Below, in pieces: positions 23,255 to 32,301 of a DNA stretch of 64,000 nt (position 1 is the stretch's first letter; every line of letters begins with the position of its first letter). The DNA lies in contig OX375876.1 in NCBI GenBank assembly GCA_947359465.1, forward strand, positions 84,962,359 through 85,026,358, written 5' to 3'. The position numbers and the translations under genes were made by a program. The stretch comes from Metellina segmentata. Taxonomy: Eukaryota; Arthropoda; Arachnida; Araneae; Tetragnathidae. The notes beneath the pieces were generated by a model. The model was not told the DNA's origin and made no database searches. It worked only from the letters and a program-made list of their open reading frames with translations.

Positions 23255-25306
23255 CAGTGGTGATCAAACCGTGGGTTACGACACATGTGGGTTCCAAATT
23301 CAAAGAAATTTATTTGACGATGAAATATATAAGGCTTTTTGTCATCAAGTATCAGGTACCGGTAAAATAGTGAAATAACATAATTTTATTTATGAAATAA
23401 GAACTATATTTTTTATGAAAACAACTGTCTGTATTAGTATGTAATACCTATACTTCCGCAACCGGCTTGCTAACATATAGTGATAAAAGATAATTGTCAA
23501 TTTGAGATGCCTTTTACTTGCTCTCTGGTGGATTCATATGCAACTTGGGTCGGTCTGACGTTTAGCAGTGGCCATCTTTACTACACCTTTTTGAATTTAA
23601 CTGTGCCGCTCTGCTATTTAATCATTATACTGTGACCACGGCAAGGACCGTACATTTATTTCCATCTGTGCCTCGGTAGTTTGGAATGGTGCTACGTTCA
23701 TTCACGTCCATTCTGTAATTCGTTTTACATACTGCTTTTGTTAATATGGTAACGATTTAAAAACTATACCATTATAAAGAGATAACGTTTCTCGTCGAAT
23801 TTCTGCCATATCACGTAATATAGAATCAGTTCTGTTAAATCGATTACCAAACTCCTGTATTTGCTTTAAAACTACTGACATTACTGAACTGTCTCAATTA
23901 ATTGTTTATGTGAGATACGTTCATGAAGAAGACGTATCAGAAGATTTTTTTTCTGTTGTAAAAATGAAGGAAAACCAAATGGAGAGAAAATATTTGAAAT
24001 TATTAATAGCTATTTTGAAACAAATAATCTTACGTGGACTGTGTTGTGGTTTGCACCAATGGTACTGCAGCATTAACAGGTAGTAATAAAAGAATAGAGG
24101 GTTGATAAAGAAAATTGCTCCCCATATAGTATTTAACCATTGCATGATACATAGACAAGCTCTTGTCTCAAAAGACATTGATAAAGAATTACGCAAGATA
24201 TTACAGGATGTTGTTATTTTAATTAATTACAATAAAAGCAACATCAACAGTCGTCTCTTTTCAATACTCTGTAATGAGGTGGGTGCTGTGTATAAGACAT
24301 TACTGCATATAGAAATAAGATGACTCTCACGTGGAAAAATACTGCGACGTATTTAAGATTTGTGAAACGAAGTTTACACAGAAAAGAAACACATATAGGC
24401 AAGTTCATTCATTAATGAAGATTGGCTCGAAAAACTCAGTTGTATGGTTGACATTTTCAAAAAACTTAACGATTTGAATTTAAGAGAGTGAAAACATTTT
24501 AACATCGAGCAGTAAAATTGAAGCTTTTAAGAATAACAAAAACAACAGACATGTGCACGTAGCATTTCCAAATTTACTTTAAAAAATCATAGATTTTTTT
24601 ATTTTTTGAAAACATCATTTCCCGTCGAATGACAAAATTGGGAGAAAACTATTCGAAAATTTCGAGATAATGAATTAGGTTGGATACATGATCCATATAT
24701 TTTCGTTTGATATTTTAAAATCCAATATATCTTTATATGACGAAGAACCGTTAAAGTTTCAAGCAACGAAACCCCACTGCGTATTCAATTTAAGTCTATG
24801 ACTTGCCAAAAATCTTGGTTATCTATTGGAAACAAATATGCCGATTTGAAGGAAAAGGCAATTAGTATTTTGACTCTGTATGTATCGACCTACTTACTAT
24901 GTGAAACCGACTTTTCAAAATTAACTGCCATTAAAGCAAAATATCTATCTCGATTGGACCCAGAGGATGACTTTACGGCTAGCTATTTCCAATACAGATC
25001 TGAACATAAAAGCAATCATGAGCTCTTTGCAAGTGCATACCTCACATTTAATTCTTATGATGTGAAGTTTCTTTAAAGTATTTTTTATTAAACATATATT
25101 TATACCCATATGCATAAATAAAACCATTGCTTCAAAAAATTATGTCTTTTATTTAGACCTCTAATAAGGCAGAAACATAAGCGCAAATATCCCATAAAAC
25201 GATTAAAAACGTTGACGATTAAAAACCATCTATTGTCTATTCAGGGGTCCGAACAAAATAGTACACAAAATGGAGGAAGAAAATGAAAATAGTTTGCACA
25301 CCACTG
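23255..25306 (+). mobile_element. hAT transposon, Buster/ZBED5-like, degenerate
   Basis: Ends CAGTGGTGATCAAACCG (23255) and, reverse-complemented, CAGTGGTGTGCAAACTA (25306), matching at 13 of the first 15 positions. The 8-bp flanks TTCTAATC (23247-23254) and TTTTAATT (25307-25314) agree at 6 of 8, consistent with an old hAT duplication. It contains a transposase pseudogene running through most of its length, and the left flank of the Ty3 element follows directly. Confidence 0.82.
23740..25076 (+). pseudogene. hAT transposase (ZBED5/FAM200-type), broken
   Basis: Pieces in order: LSQLIVYVRYVHEEDVSEDF (RNase-H-like fold, near 23893), CTNGTAALTGSN (the conserved C-T-D-G-A-x-A-M-T-G segment with Asp replaced by Asn), HIVFNHCMIHRQALVSK and NSRLFSILCNEVGA (24102-24323). 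The conserved WLSRGK is read as stop-LSRGK because Trp has become TGA. Then EDWLEKLSCMVDIFKKLNDL, and the C-terminal dimerisation region (24798-25076) with YLLCETDFSKLTAIKAKY and SRLDPED. Many stops and frame changes. In vertebrates relatives of this type were domesticated; nothing here suggests that. Confidence 0.82.
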
Positions 25307-25523
25307 TTTTAATTGACTAAAAAAGGACAAGTTCTGAAAGTTTTTTTTGTTTTATTGCCATAACTGGAGTCTTAAGAATAAAACCAAAATCAAGTAAATT
25401 ACAAACTGACCGCAATTCTTCAGAGCCTAGGTATCAATAAGCACGCACAAACGATAGTTATTTGGCATGCGCACGCAAACGGATATCAAACTTATTTTTT
25501 TGTTTCACAAATATATTGAAACA

Positions 25524-28500
25524 TGGTGTCAGGAACCTGTTAAGAAATTTCGTATTCGGAAAAAATAAATGAACTTTTGTGTTCTGTAAAGTGAATTTGC
25601 CTTTTCAGTTATCATCATTCGCGATGACCTTCAAGCCTCCTGGAGAGTTGTGTTTCAGCGGGAATATTAGTGAAAATTGGATAAAGTGGAAGCAGAAGCT
25701 AGAAAATTTTCTCATGGCGTCAGAAAAAGTGGAAAAGCCGGACAATATCAAAATTGCCATATTACTCAATCTAATTGGTGATGAAGGCGTAAATGTATAT
25801 AATACATTCAAGTTTGAGGGTGATGAGAGAAAATTTGAGGAAGTTATTAATAAATTCGATCATCACTGTTTACCACAAAATAATGAAGTGTTTGAACGAT
25901 TCAAATTTTTCTCTTGTTCACAAAAAGACGGCCAAACCATTGACGTGTACTTGACTGAATTAAAGACACTTGCTGCATCATGCAACTTTGGAGAGCAGGA
26001 AACCAGCCTGATTCGAGACAGAATAGTGCTGGGAGTTCAAGATGTCAACTTGCAGGAAAGATTGCTACGGGAACCTGCCCTAACCTTACAAAAAGCGGTC
26101 GACAGTGTTCGAGCTTGTGAATTGAGTAGGAGTCAGGTAAAAACCATCAATAACTCCAACTGTGTTGATGCTGTAAATAGACATAGCCATAACCCGACAA
26201 AATCTTCTAAGCAACAAATTATTGAATGCCAGGCATGTGGAAGAAAGCACATGAAAGGTCAGTGCCCAGCTTATAATAAACTATGTAACAAGTGCAAAAG
26301 AAAAAACCATTTTGCAGCTATGTGCAAAAGCAAGGTAAATCCAATGCTACATCAATCAATTGCTAGAAGTATTCACCGGAAAGTGAATGAAGTGAAAACA
26401 AATAATTCGGAGGTTAGCCTATTTGTTGATATTGTACGTAATGTTCAATCTAATATTTGCAATGAATGGCTTAAAGTAATATCAGTTGAGGGTCAAGAAG
26501 TTTCTTTTAAACTGGACACAGGAGCCCAAGTCAATGTGTTACCACTCCATGTTCTTGAAACTTTAAATTTAAAACAAAAGGACCAATTAAACTCAACTGA
26601 TGTGATTTTAATGTCGTATGGTAATAATAAGTTGAAAACTATTGGGTCTATAGATCTAGCTTGTTGTACTGATAAACACTCTGATGTTATTCTTAAATTT
26701 ATTGTCGTAGATGTAAAGGCCAAGCCAATTTTAGGTTTGCAAGCTTGTGAAAAACTACAGTTAATTCAACTTATTGATATAATTCATCTTGAATCGAAAA
26801 TAAATGTTATCCAGAATTACCAAAATGTATTTGAGGGTTTGGGAAAATTTCCTGGGGAGCCTCATCATATTGAAGTAAAGCCAGATATACCACCTGTTGT
26901 TAATGCTCCTAGAAGAGTACCCCAATCTTTACATAAAGAGTTAAGAACTACCATTAAGGAATTGGAACAAAAAGGAATTGTTTCTCAGGTAAACAAACCC
27001 ACAGACTGGGTAAATAGTTTAGTTGTGGTCGAAAAGCCTAATGGTAAATTAAGAATATGTCTTGATCCCAGAAATCTTAATAAAGCAATAAAGCGTGAAC
27101 ATCATGTAATTCCTTCTGCAGAAGAAATCATAAACAAATTGGAAGGAAAGCAATGTTTCTCTGTATTAGATCTAAAAGAAGGATTCTGGCAAATACCATT
27201 AGATGATCCCAGTTCAGAATTGTGTACATTTAATTCTCCCTTTGGTAGATATAAGTTTAACAGGCTACCTTTTGGAATTTGTTCTGCTCCCGAGGTCTTT
27301 CAGAAAAAGAATCAGAAATTATTTGGTGATATTAATGGAGTAGAAATTTATTTTGACGATCTCATCATAGCAGGTAAAGATGAAAAAGACCATGACAGAA
27401 TTTTGGTAGAGGTTCTGGAGAGAGCCAAAACAAATAATGTAAAGTTCAATAGTGATAAATTTCAGTTTAGGGTCCCTGAAGTAAAATATATGGGTTTCTT
27501 AGTATCTAAGATGGGTATACAAGCTGATCCAAGTCATGTTAGAGCCATTACTGAACTAGAACAACCTCTGTGTAAGGGCGATATTAAAAGGTTACTAGGC
27601 ATGGTTAATTTTCTATCTAAATTTGTACCCAATGTCTCTGCTGTTACTGCTCCTTTAAGAGAATTGTTAAAAAATGATGTTGAATTTGAATGGAGTCATG
27701 AACAGGATAAAAGTTTTGAGAGTATTAAAAAGTTAATTAGTTCAACACCAGTTCTAAAAGTATTTAATGACGTCTTGCCTATTACTATCCAGTGTGATAG
27801 TTCTAAAGATGGTCTAGGAGCATGTTTGTTACAAGAGGGTAATCCAGTTGCATTTGCATCTAGGAGCTTAACAGAAGCTGAAAAGAATTATGCCCAAATT
27901 GAAAAGGAGTTGCTGGCAATTGTCTTTGCTTTTCAAAAATATCACAATTTGGTCTATGGTCATAAGGTTGTTGTTGAAAGTGATCATAAACCCTTGACTT
28001 CCATAGTCCATAAGCCAATAAGTAAAATTTCTTCTCGTTTACAAAGAATGCTTCTCAAGCTATTAAAATATGATTTTACTGTAAAATATTTGCCAGGAAG
28101 CCAAATGTATATTGCCGACACTTTGTCAAGAGCATATATTAAAGAGGAAAGCAAAGATGACCCAGAAATGATGAACATGGTTCATTCTGTATCTAGACTC
28201 TTGCCAATGAGTGAGAACAAATTTAAGCAATTTCAGAAAGCAACTGAGGAAGATAATGATTTAAAGTTAATATGTAAATACTTTAAAATTGGATGGCCTG
28301 AAAAGAAAAATGTACCCAACACCTTGAGGCATTACTACAAATTGAAAAATGATATTGTCTGTGTTGATGGACTAGTATTTTTAAATGACAAAATTGTCAT
28401 TCCAAATATTCTTAGACAAGATATGTTAATGTTGATACATGAAGCTCATCTGGGTATTCAGAAGTGTAAAAATAGAGCCAGGGAATTAATGTACTGGCCA

Positions 28501-28833
28501 GGAATTAATCAAGACATTGAAAATATCATTTCTAAGTGTAATGTGTGTGAAAAATTTCAAAAATCACTATGTAAAGAACCTCTTGTCTCGCATGATGTAC
28601 CAAACCGTCCGTTTGAGAGAGTCGGAGTAGATTTAATGTATTTTAATAACAGTGACTATCTAGTATTAATTGATTATTACTCAAAGTGGATTGAATCGGT
28701 ACCTATTCGAAATAAGACTACTAAAGAAATCATTCTCAAGTTAGAGGATATATTTTCCAAATTTGGAATTCCAGAAATTGTATTTTGTGATGTGTTAACT
28801 GTAACCACAACTGTAAAAGTGCTTGTTCTATAG
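25524..28833 (+). mobile_element. Ty3/Gypsy-type LTR retrotransposon, 3' truncated
   Basis: A Gag-Pol frame preceded by TGGTGTCAGGAACC at 25524, which has the TGG start and position of a tRNA primer-binding site, directly after AACA as expected at an LTR end. No matching pair of LTRs was found: only about 210 bp lie between the hAT element and the putative binding site, and the sequence after the truncation (28792 on) does not match them. The 3' part of integrase and any 3' LTR are missing. An AATAAA (28891) follows but cannot be tied to this element. Confidence 0.8.
25579..28833 (+). CDS. Gag-Pol polyprotein (gag, protease, RT, RNase H, partial integrase)
   Basis: Retrotransposon polyprotein for assembly, reverse transcription and integration, uninterrupted for 1084 codons. 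The start is probably residue 16 (MTFKPPGELCF, 25624), where the capsid-like region begins. Two zinc knuckles: C217, C220, H224, C229 (unusual spacing) and C236, C239, H244, C249 (CX2CX4HX4C). Protease active site DTGA at 313. Reverse transcriptase YFDD at 591-594. RNase H begins near CDSSKDGLG (D740). Integrase zinc site H954, H957, C987, C990, then core Asp 1018 (GVDLMYF) and Asp 1071 (IVFCD). Directly after this Asp the sequence becomes unrelated and stops 14 codons on, so the catalytic Glu and C-terminal domain are lost. Gag and Pol share one frame. No env-like frame follows. Replication alone is not possible; the open frame suggests a fairly recent copy. Confidence 0.93.
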   Translation: MFCKVNLPFQLSSFAMTFKPPGELCFSGNISENWIKWKQKLENFLMASEKVEKPDNIKIAILLNLIGDEGVNVYNTFKFEGDERKFEEVINKFDHHCLPQNNEVFERFKFFSCSQKDGQTIDVYLTELKTLAASCNFGEQETSLIRDRIVLGVQDVNLQERLLREPALTLQKAVDSVRACELSRSQVKTINNSNCVDAVNRHSHNPTKSSKQQIIECQACGRKHMKGQCPAYNKLCNKCKRKNHFAAMCKSKVNPMLHQSIARSIHRKVNEVKTNNSEVSLFVDIVRNVQSNICNEWLKVISVEGQEVSFKLDTGAQVNVLPLHVLETLNLKQKDQLNSTDVILMSYGNNKLKTIGSIDLACCTDKHSDVILKFIVVDVKAKPILGLQACEKLQLIQLIDIIHLESKINVIQNYQNVFEGLGKFPGEPHHIEVKPDIPPVVNAPRRVPQSLHKELRTTIKELEQKGIVSQVNKPTDWVNSLVVVEKPNGKLRICLDPRNLNKAIKREHHVIPSAEEIINKLEGKQCFSVLDLKEGFWQIPLDDPSSELCTFNSPFGRYKFNRLPFGICSAPEVFQKKNQKLFGDINGVEIYFDDLIIAGKDEKDHDRILVEVLERAKTNNVKFNSDKFQFRVPEVKYMGFLVSKMGIQADPSHVRAITELEQPLCKGDIKRLLGMVNFLSKFVPNVSAVTAPLRELLKNDVEFEWSHEQDKSFESIKKLISSTPVLKVFNDVLPITIQCDSSKDGLGACLLQEGNPVAFASRSLTEAEKNYAQIEKELLAIVFAFQKYHNLVYGHKVVVESDHKPLTSIVHKPISKISSRLQRMLLKLLKYDFTVKYLPGSQMYIADTLSRAYIKEESKDDPEMMNMVHSVSRLLPMSENKFKQFQKATEEDNDLKLICKYFKIGWPEKKNVPNTLRHYYKLKNDIVCVDGLVFLNDKIVIPNILRQDMLMLIHEAHLGIQKCKNRARELMYWPGINQDIENIISKCNVCEKFQKSLCKEPLVSHDVPNRPFERVGVDLMYFNNSDYLVLIDYYSKWIESVPIRNKTTKEIILKLEDIFSKFGIPEIVFCDVLTVTTTVKVLVL

Positions 28834-29212
28834 ATATTTGAAATATACAGTTGGATATAGATAACCAAGAGACCACGTTAGGCTTTGTTCAATAAAGTTA
28901 TGTTTGTGAATTGTGGCTTTCATTTAAATACGATTATGAAACTTGCTGAATAATTGACACAACCACAAGAGACTGAAACAATTCGAATGGGTCTTTTTTT
29001 CAGAATTATATGTGAATTATACAAGGCGGTTTCGTGACAGGAAAAATTACTTCCTGGGAAGTGTGTAGGTGGAGGATGCCCTGTGAGTGTTCGTTCTCTT
29101 ACATTGTGTATGCGTGCGAGAATATATTAAGTGTTTTTTTTAATACAGTACAACTGCTATTTAAACGTAAGGCACCAAAATCGTACAATGTGTGTCCTCA
29201 TAGTGCTAGTGT
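28834..29212. other. Unassigned sequence after the retroelement
   Basis: No coding support. It holds an AATAAA at 28891-28896. Origin unclear: flanking DNA or replaced 3' end. Confidence 0.4.
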
Positions 29213-29216
29213 TTAA

Positions 29217-29878
29217 GGGACCGTGAACATTCAAAATAATCAAAATCGATTTGTTTTAATACTATCATTGAAAATTAATTGATATCAATCTGTGGATGGC
29301 AAAAATAATTTTTCAATTACGATCATTTTTGACTAAATTACACAGACAACAACATAAAATGTGTTGATAAGTGCAGTAAGCTAACTATAAAAACGTGTTT
29401 TTCTCCGATTGATAATTTTCGACATTTTTTAAATTTTAAGATGTATCCTGCTCATCTGCTTTTAATTGAACATTTTTTAGGATAATCCTTGAAATTTGTT
29501 CCATGCTAAGTGCAAATGCGAAATTTATCATACTTCGTATCTCGAAATTTGGCTTAAATTTTTTTTAATAAGCGTTTTTTTTTTTAAAGTTTAGGTGTTT
29601 TAGTACAATACAGTTGAGCGATGCACTCATCGAATGGAGTTAATTTAATTTATATGTGTGAAAAAACGTGTGTGTGTTATGTGAATTAAAATTTTGCAAA
29701 AAATTAATACATTTAAACTATTGATATTTATAAAAAATATGATCATTTTATGTAATAACTTCCGGGTGACTTAATATGTTTGGACAAAACTTTATTTATA
29801 GTATTTTAAAGAGAATAAAAGCTCTCTGCAAATTTCATAGCAATCGGATTACCGCAAAAGTTTATTTTGAAAGTTCCC
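29217..29878. mobile_element. MITE candidate, TTAA-type
   Basis: Left GGGACCGTGAACATTCAAAATAA (shown in two parts: GGGACCGTGAAC, then ATTCAAAATAA) and right, reverse-complemented, GGGAACTTTCAAAATAA. They match except for a short gap. TTAA (29213-29216) on the left and TTAC (29879-29882) on the right suggest a decayed TTAA duplication. The interior has the GCAAATTTCATAGCAATC type segment seen in many such elements. No coding. It is only 12 bp from the next Helitron. Confidence 0.5.
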
Positions 29879-29890
29879 TTACATAGTATA

Positions 29891-30764
29891 TTAGCCACTG
29901 CGTGGCTAGTCCTGCGTTGCCCCTGCCAGTTGCTTTGTGGTGTTTTTGGTTTGCTTAGCAAACCAAATCAGAATTCGTAGCCTATTGGATAACAGCTATC
30001 ACTGATTCCCATTTGGTTTGCGAAGTAAACCAAACGGGAATTTGTAGTCTTTTGGATAACAGCCATAACGGAGTTGGCCGTGGTGTTGGATTGCTTCGCA
30101 AACCAAATGGGCGTTGTCCGTGACAGTTCTTTTCGTGGGGGTCACATTGCCCTTGGTGTTGGTTAGCTTCGCAGACCAAAAAACATAAATATTTAACTGA
30201 TAAACTATTTATAAAAAGAAAATCAAACGTTTAAGTTTCTATATCGCCATTTCAAAACTGCAATTTCATTCCGCAGATTTCAAATCTGTTAAAATTTTCA
30301 TTCTATCTTTAACGATCGCTGAGATAGAAAAAAGCACCGAAGAACGACAGTGTTAACTTTAATAATTAATTTTGCTTCAATCGAATCCGTTTTTCAGGAA
30401 ATCAAAATGAATTAATCTCAAATCAAACGAAGGTCATTCGAATATGTTCGCTTTCAGTCGAGACGGAAGGTGAGAAAAACTTACCATGGTTCCAAAGGCT
30501 GACGTCAATAGTGACGCGAGGGAGAAAAGTCTAAATTTTGATGCTTCTTCATTTCAGGGAGAAGAAAGAATGGTGAAAAAAATATGAAATTCGTTTTAAA
30601 ATGTTCTAGATTAAATTTTAAAATTCGGCGCGACCCAAAAATTGCAAAATAATTCGGTCTACCTGTGTGCTAAATCCCATTACTGTAAGTGCCATAGATT
30701 CATCAGTACTTTGCGAACCGAAAACCAAACAAACAGACAAACACTTCCTTTTTTGTAGTAGAGA
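29891..30764 (-). mobile_element. Non-autonomous Helitron (family 1, copy 2)
   Basis: Minus-strand start TCTCTACTACAAAAAAGG preceded by A (30764), then GAAGTGTTTGTCTG. Minus-strand end AGCCACGCAGTGGCTAA followed by T (29891): TC...CTRR with A^T insertion. The hairpin AGCCAC/GTGGCT abuts the CTAA. Near the 3' side, 29940-30180 holds three to four diverged copies of a roughly 60-bp unit with the palindrome TTTGGTTTGC..GCAAACCAAA and TTGGATAACAGC. Confidence 0.82.
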
Positions 30765-31368
30765 TAAAAAATGTGTAAAAACTAAAAGCCATTCCTTGAA
30801 CAATAATGTATAGCGATCATTTTTCTTTTTATGTGTGACCCTGATGGTTTCTTTAATTGATTGTAAAGATGACAGCCAAAATACAACTTCAGTCACCGAT
30901 AATTGAATTAAAGGATTAGTTTCAAAACTTTGATTAAAGAATGCAGGCATAATATCCGTATGATTAGTGTTTTTGTTCTCGATTCAACAGGTTCTGAGTC
31001 TAATTTGTTCTTAATGGTTCGAAATTCACTTTCGCGTAGCCTCAGTGTAATTAGTTCTCGTGTGTCAAAAATGACTGGAGCTTTAGGTTTTTTTTAATCA
31101 TTATTCACTTTCCATTTTCGTTACGTTTCTAATGCTGATTTCAATGTAGAGATATCCCTCATTTGTTGATAACAATTCTCTATAGTTCGCCTTATTCGAT
31201 GCGCAACCCTACTGTAGTTAGTAACAAAATCAAGTATAAACACAGATCCTCGTGTAATCAATTTATATACTGGTTTTCTCTCAAATTGTTACTTTCCCAG
31301 TCTTCTATTCTCAAACAAAAATATGTTCTCAGTTCCTTTTTTTTTGTCGGATAAGTGACAGACTGCTA
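30765..31368. other. Unassigned
   Basis: No supported gene or element end. Confidence 0.45.
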
Positions 31369-31455
31369 TTGTACCAATAGTATGCTTAATATATTGTACC
31401 AATAGTATGCTTAGTATATTGTACCAATAGTATGCTTAGTATGTTGTACCAATAG
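31369..31455. repeat. 25-bp minisatellite, 3.5 copies
   Basis: Unit TTGTACCAATAGTATGCTTA plus five bases (ATATA, GTATA or GTATG), starting at 31369, 31394 and 31419, with a 12-base partial copy at 31444-31455. Units differ only in the last positions. Confidence 0.92.
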
Positions 31456-31547
31456 AAATCGAACAATAATTTTACAATTTAATGATTATGAGTGGGGCAA
31501 CATTGTTGTTGCAGTTAAAATATGAAAAGTTGCATTTATTGTTCCCT

Positions 31548-31640
31548 AAAGTTGCATTTATGGAAATAAAGTTGCATTTATGGAAATAAAGTTGCATTTA
31601 TGGAAATAAAGTTGCATTTATAGAAATAAAGTTGCATTTA
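31548..31640. repeat. 20-bp tandem array, about 5 copies
   Basis: Unit AAAGTTGCATTTATGGAAAT repeated four times with one base change (TAGAAAT) and ending in a partial copy; a looser copy precedes it at 31526. Subterminal repeats of this kind can be transposase binding sites in hAT elements; here that is inference. Confidence 0.92.
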
Positions 31641-31713
31641 TTTTTGATACACTAAATTCTAAAATAAATTATTCGTAAAAAATGAAAAATTTCAAAATGT
31701 ATTAATAATTTTA

Positions 31714-31850
31714 GTCGTGTACAACAGTATTATAATACATCATTAAATACAGAAGAACGTTGATGTCGTTGAATGGCCGATCCTTGGCCAGTAATTTCTT
31801 TAACTTTGAAAAACTGTACTCAACTGACTGATGTTGCCTGATATTGTTGC
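31714..31850 (-). pseudogene. hAT transposase C-terminal remnant
   Basis: Minus-strand reading HQSVEYSFSKLKKLLAKDR, then FNDINVLLYLMMYYNT and a stop. This is the hAT dimerisation motif (SVExxFSxxKxLLxxxR...NxxxxLxxYYN). The family differs from those at 9393 and 23255, judged by motif wording. The 80-codon frame at 31800-32042 overlaps in another frame and is not the conserved one. Confidence 0.65.
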
Positions 31851-32301
31851 ACTATAAAATACTGACTTGGGGGAAAATAATTTCGGGAAAGTGCAGCAAA
31901 AACCGTCAAAAGAGTGCCAACCAATGTGTTTAAAGTACTTCTTGCCATTTATTTCACTTTTGTCTCTGTTAGGACGAACACCTTCTTTCCATGAACTTCT
32001 TGTTTGATCCACAGTACTTGACGTTCGCAAGATGATACACACGTGATCGAAGGGTTGATTCAGAAGGAAAACAAATGAAATAGTAATTTCATATTAATTG
32101 ATTTTATGCTTAATTTTAAAAAGTTGCAGGAGGTTGCATTTATGCAAAAAGTTGCATTTATGCAGAAAGTTGTATTTATGTTACGGTTATGACTCACAAT
32201 ACACCCCATGTAGCAGGAATTTAGGTTTTAGTACTCACCATGCAGCGTAGAACGTGTGAAAAAAATCTGCATTTGTTGCAGAAAGTTGCCCTAATTATGA
32301 G

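Larger units (their letters stand above)
31493..32293. mobile_element. 801-bp hAT derivative with perfect 8-bp target duplication
   Basis: Ends TGGGGCAAC (31493) and, reverse-complemented, TAGGGCAAC (32293). ATTATGAG flanks both sides exactly (31485-31492 and 32294-32301). A 20-bp tandem array lies just inside the left end, and the same AAAGTTGCATTTATG motif recurs at 32120-32190 near the right end. A transposase C-terminal remnant is in the middle. The perfect duplication points to recent movement. Confidence 0.9.

Noticed and set aside
28792..29000. 3' LTR starting TGTTAACTG with AATAAA
   Set aside because: No matching sequence upstream of the Gag-Pol frame, so an LTR cannot be claimed.
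29982..30179. 65-codon frame (-) with Pro/His-rich peptide
   Set aside because: It is the Helitron tandem units in translation.
31548..31640. CRISPR-like array
   Set aside because: Units are directly adjacent without unique spacers and lie inside a hAT element in eukaryotic DNA.
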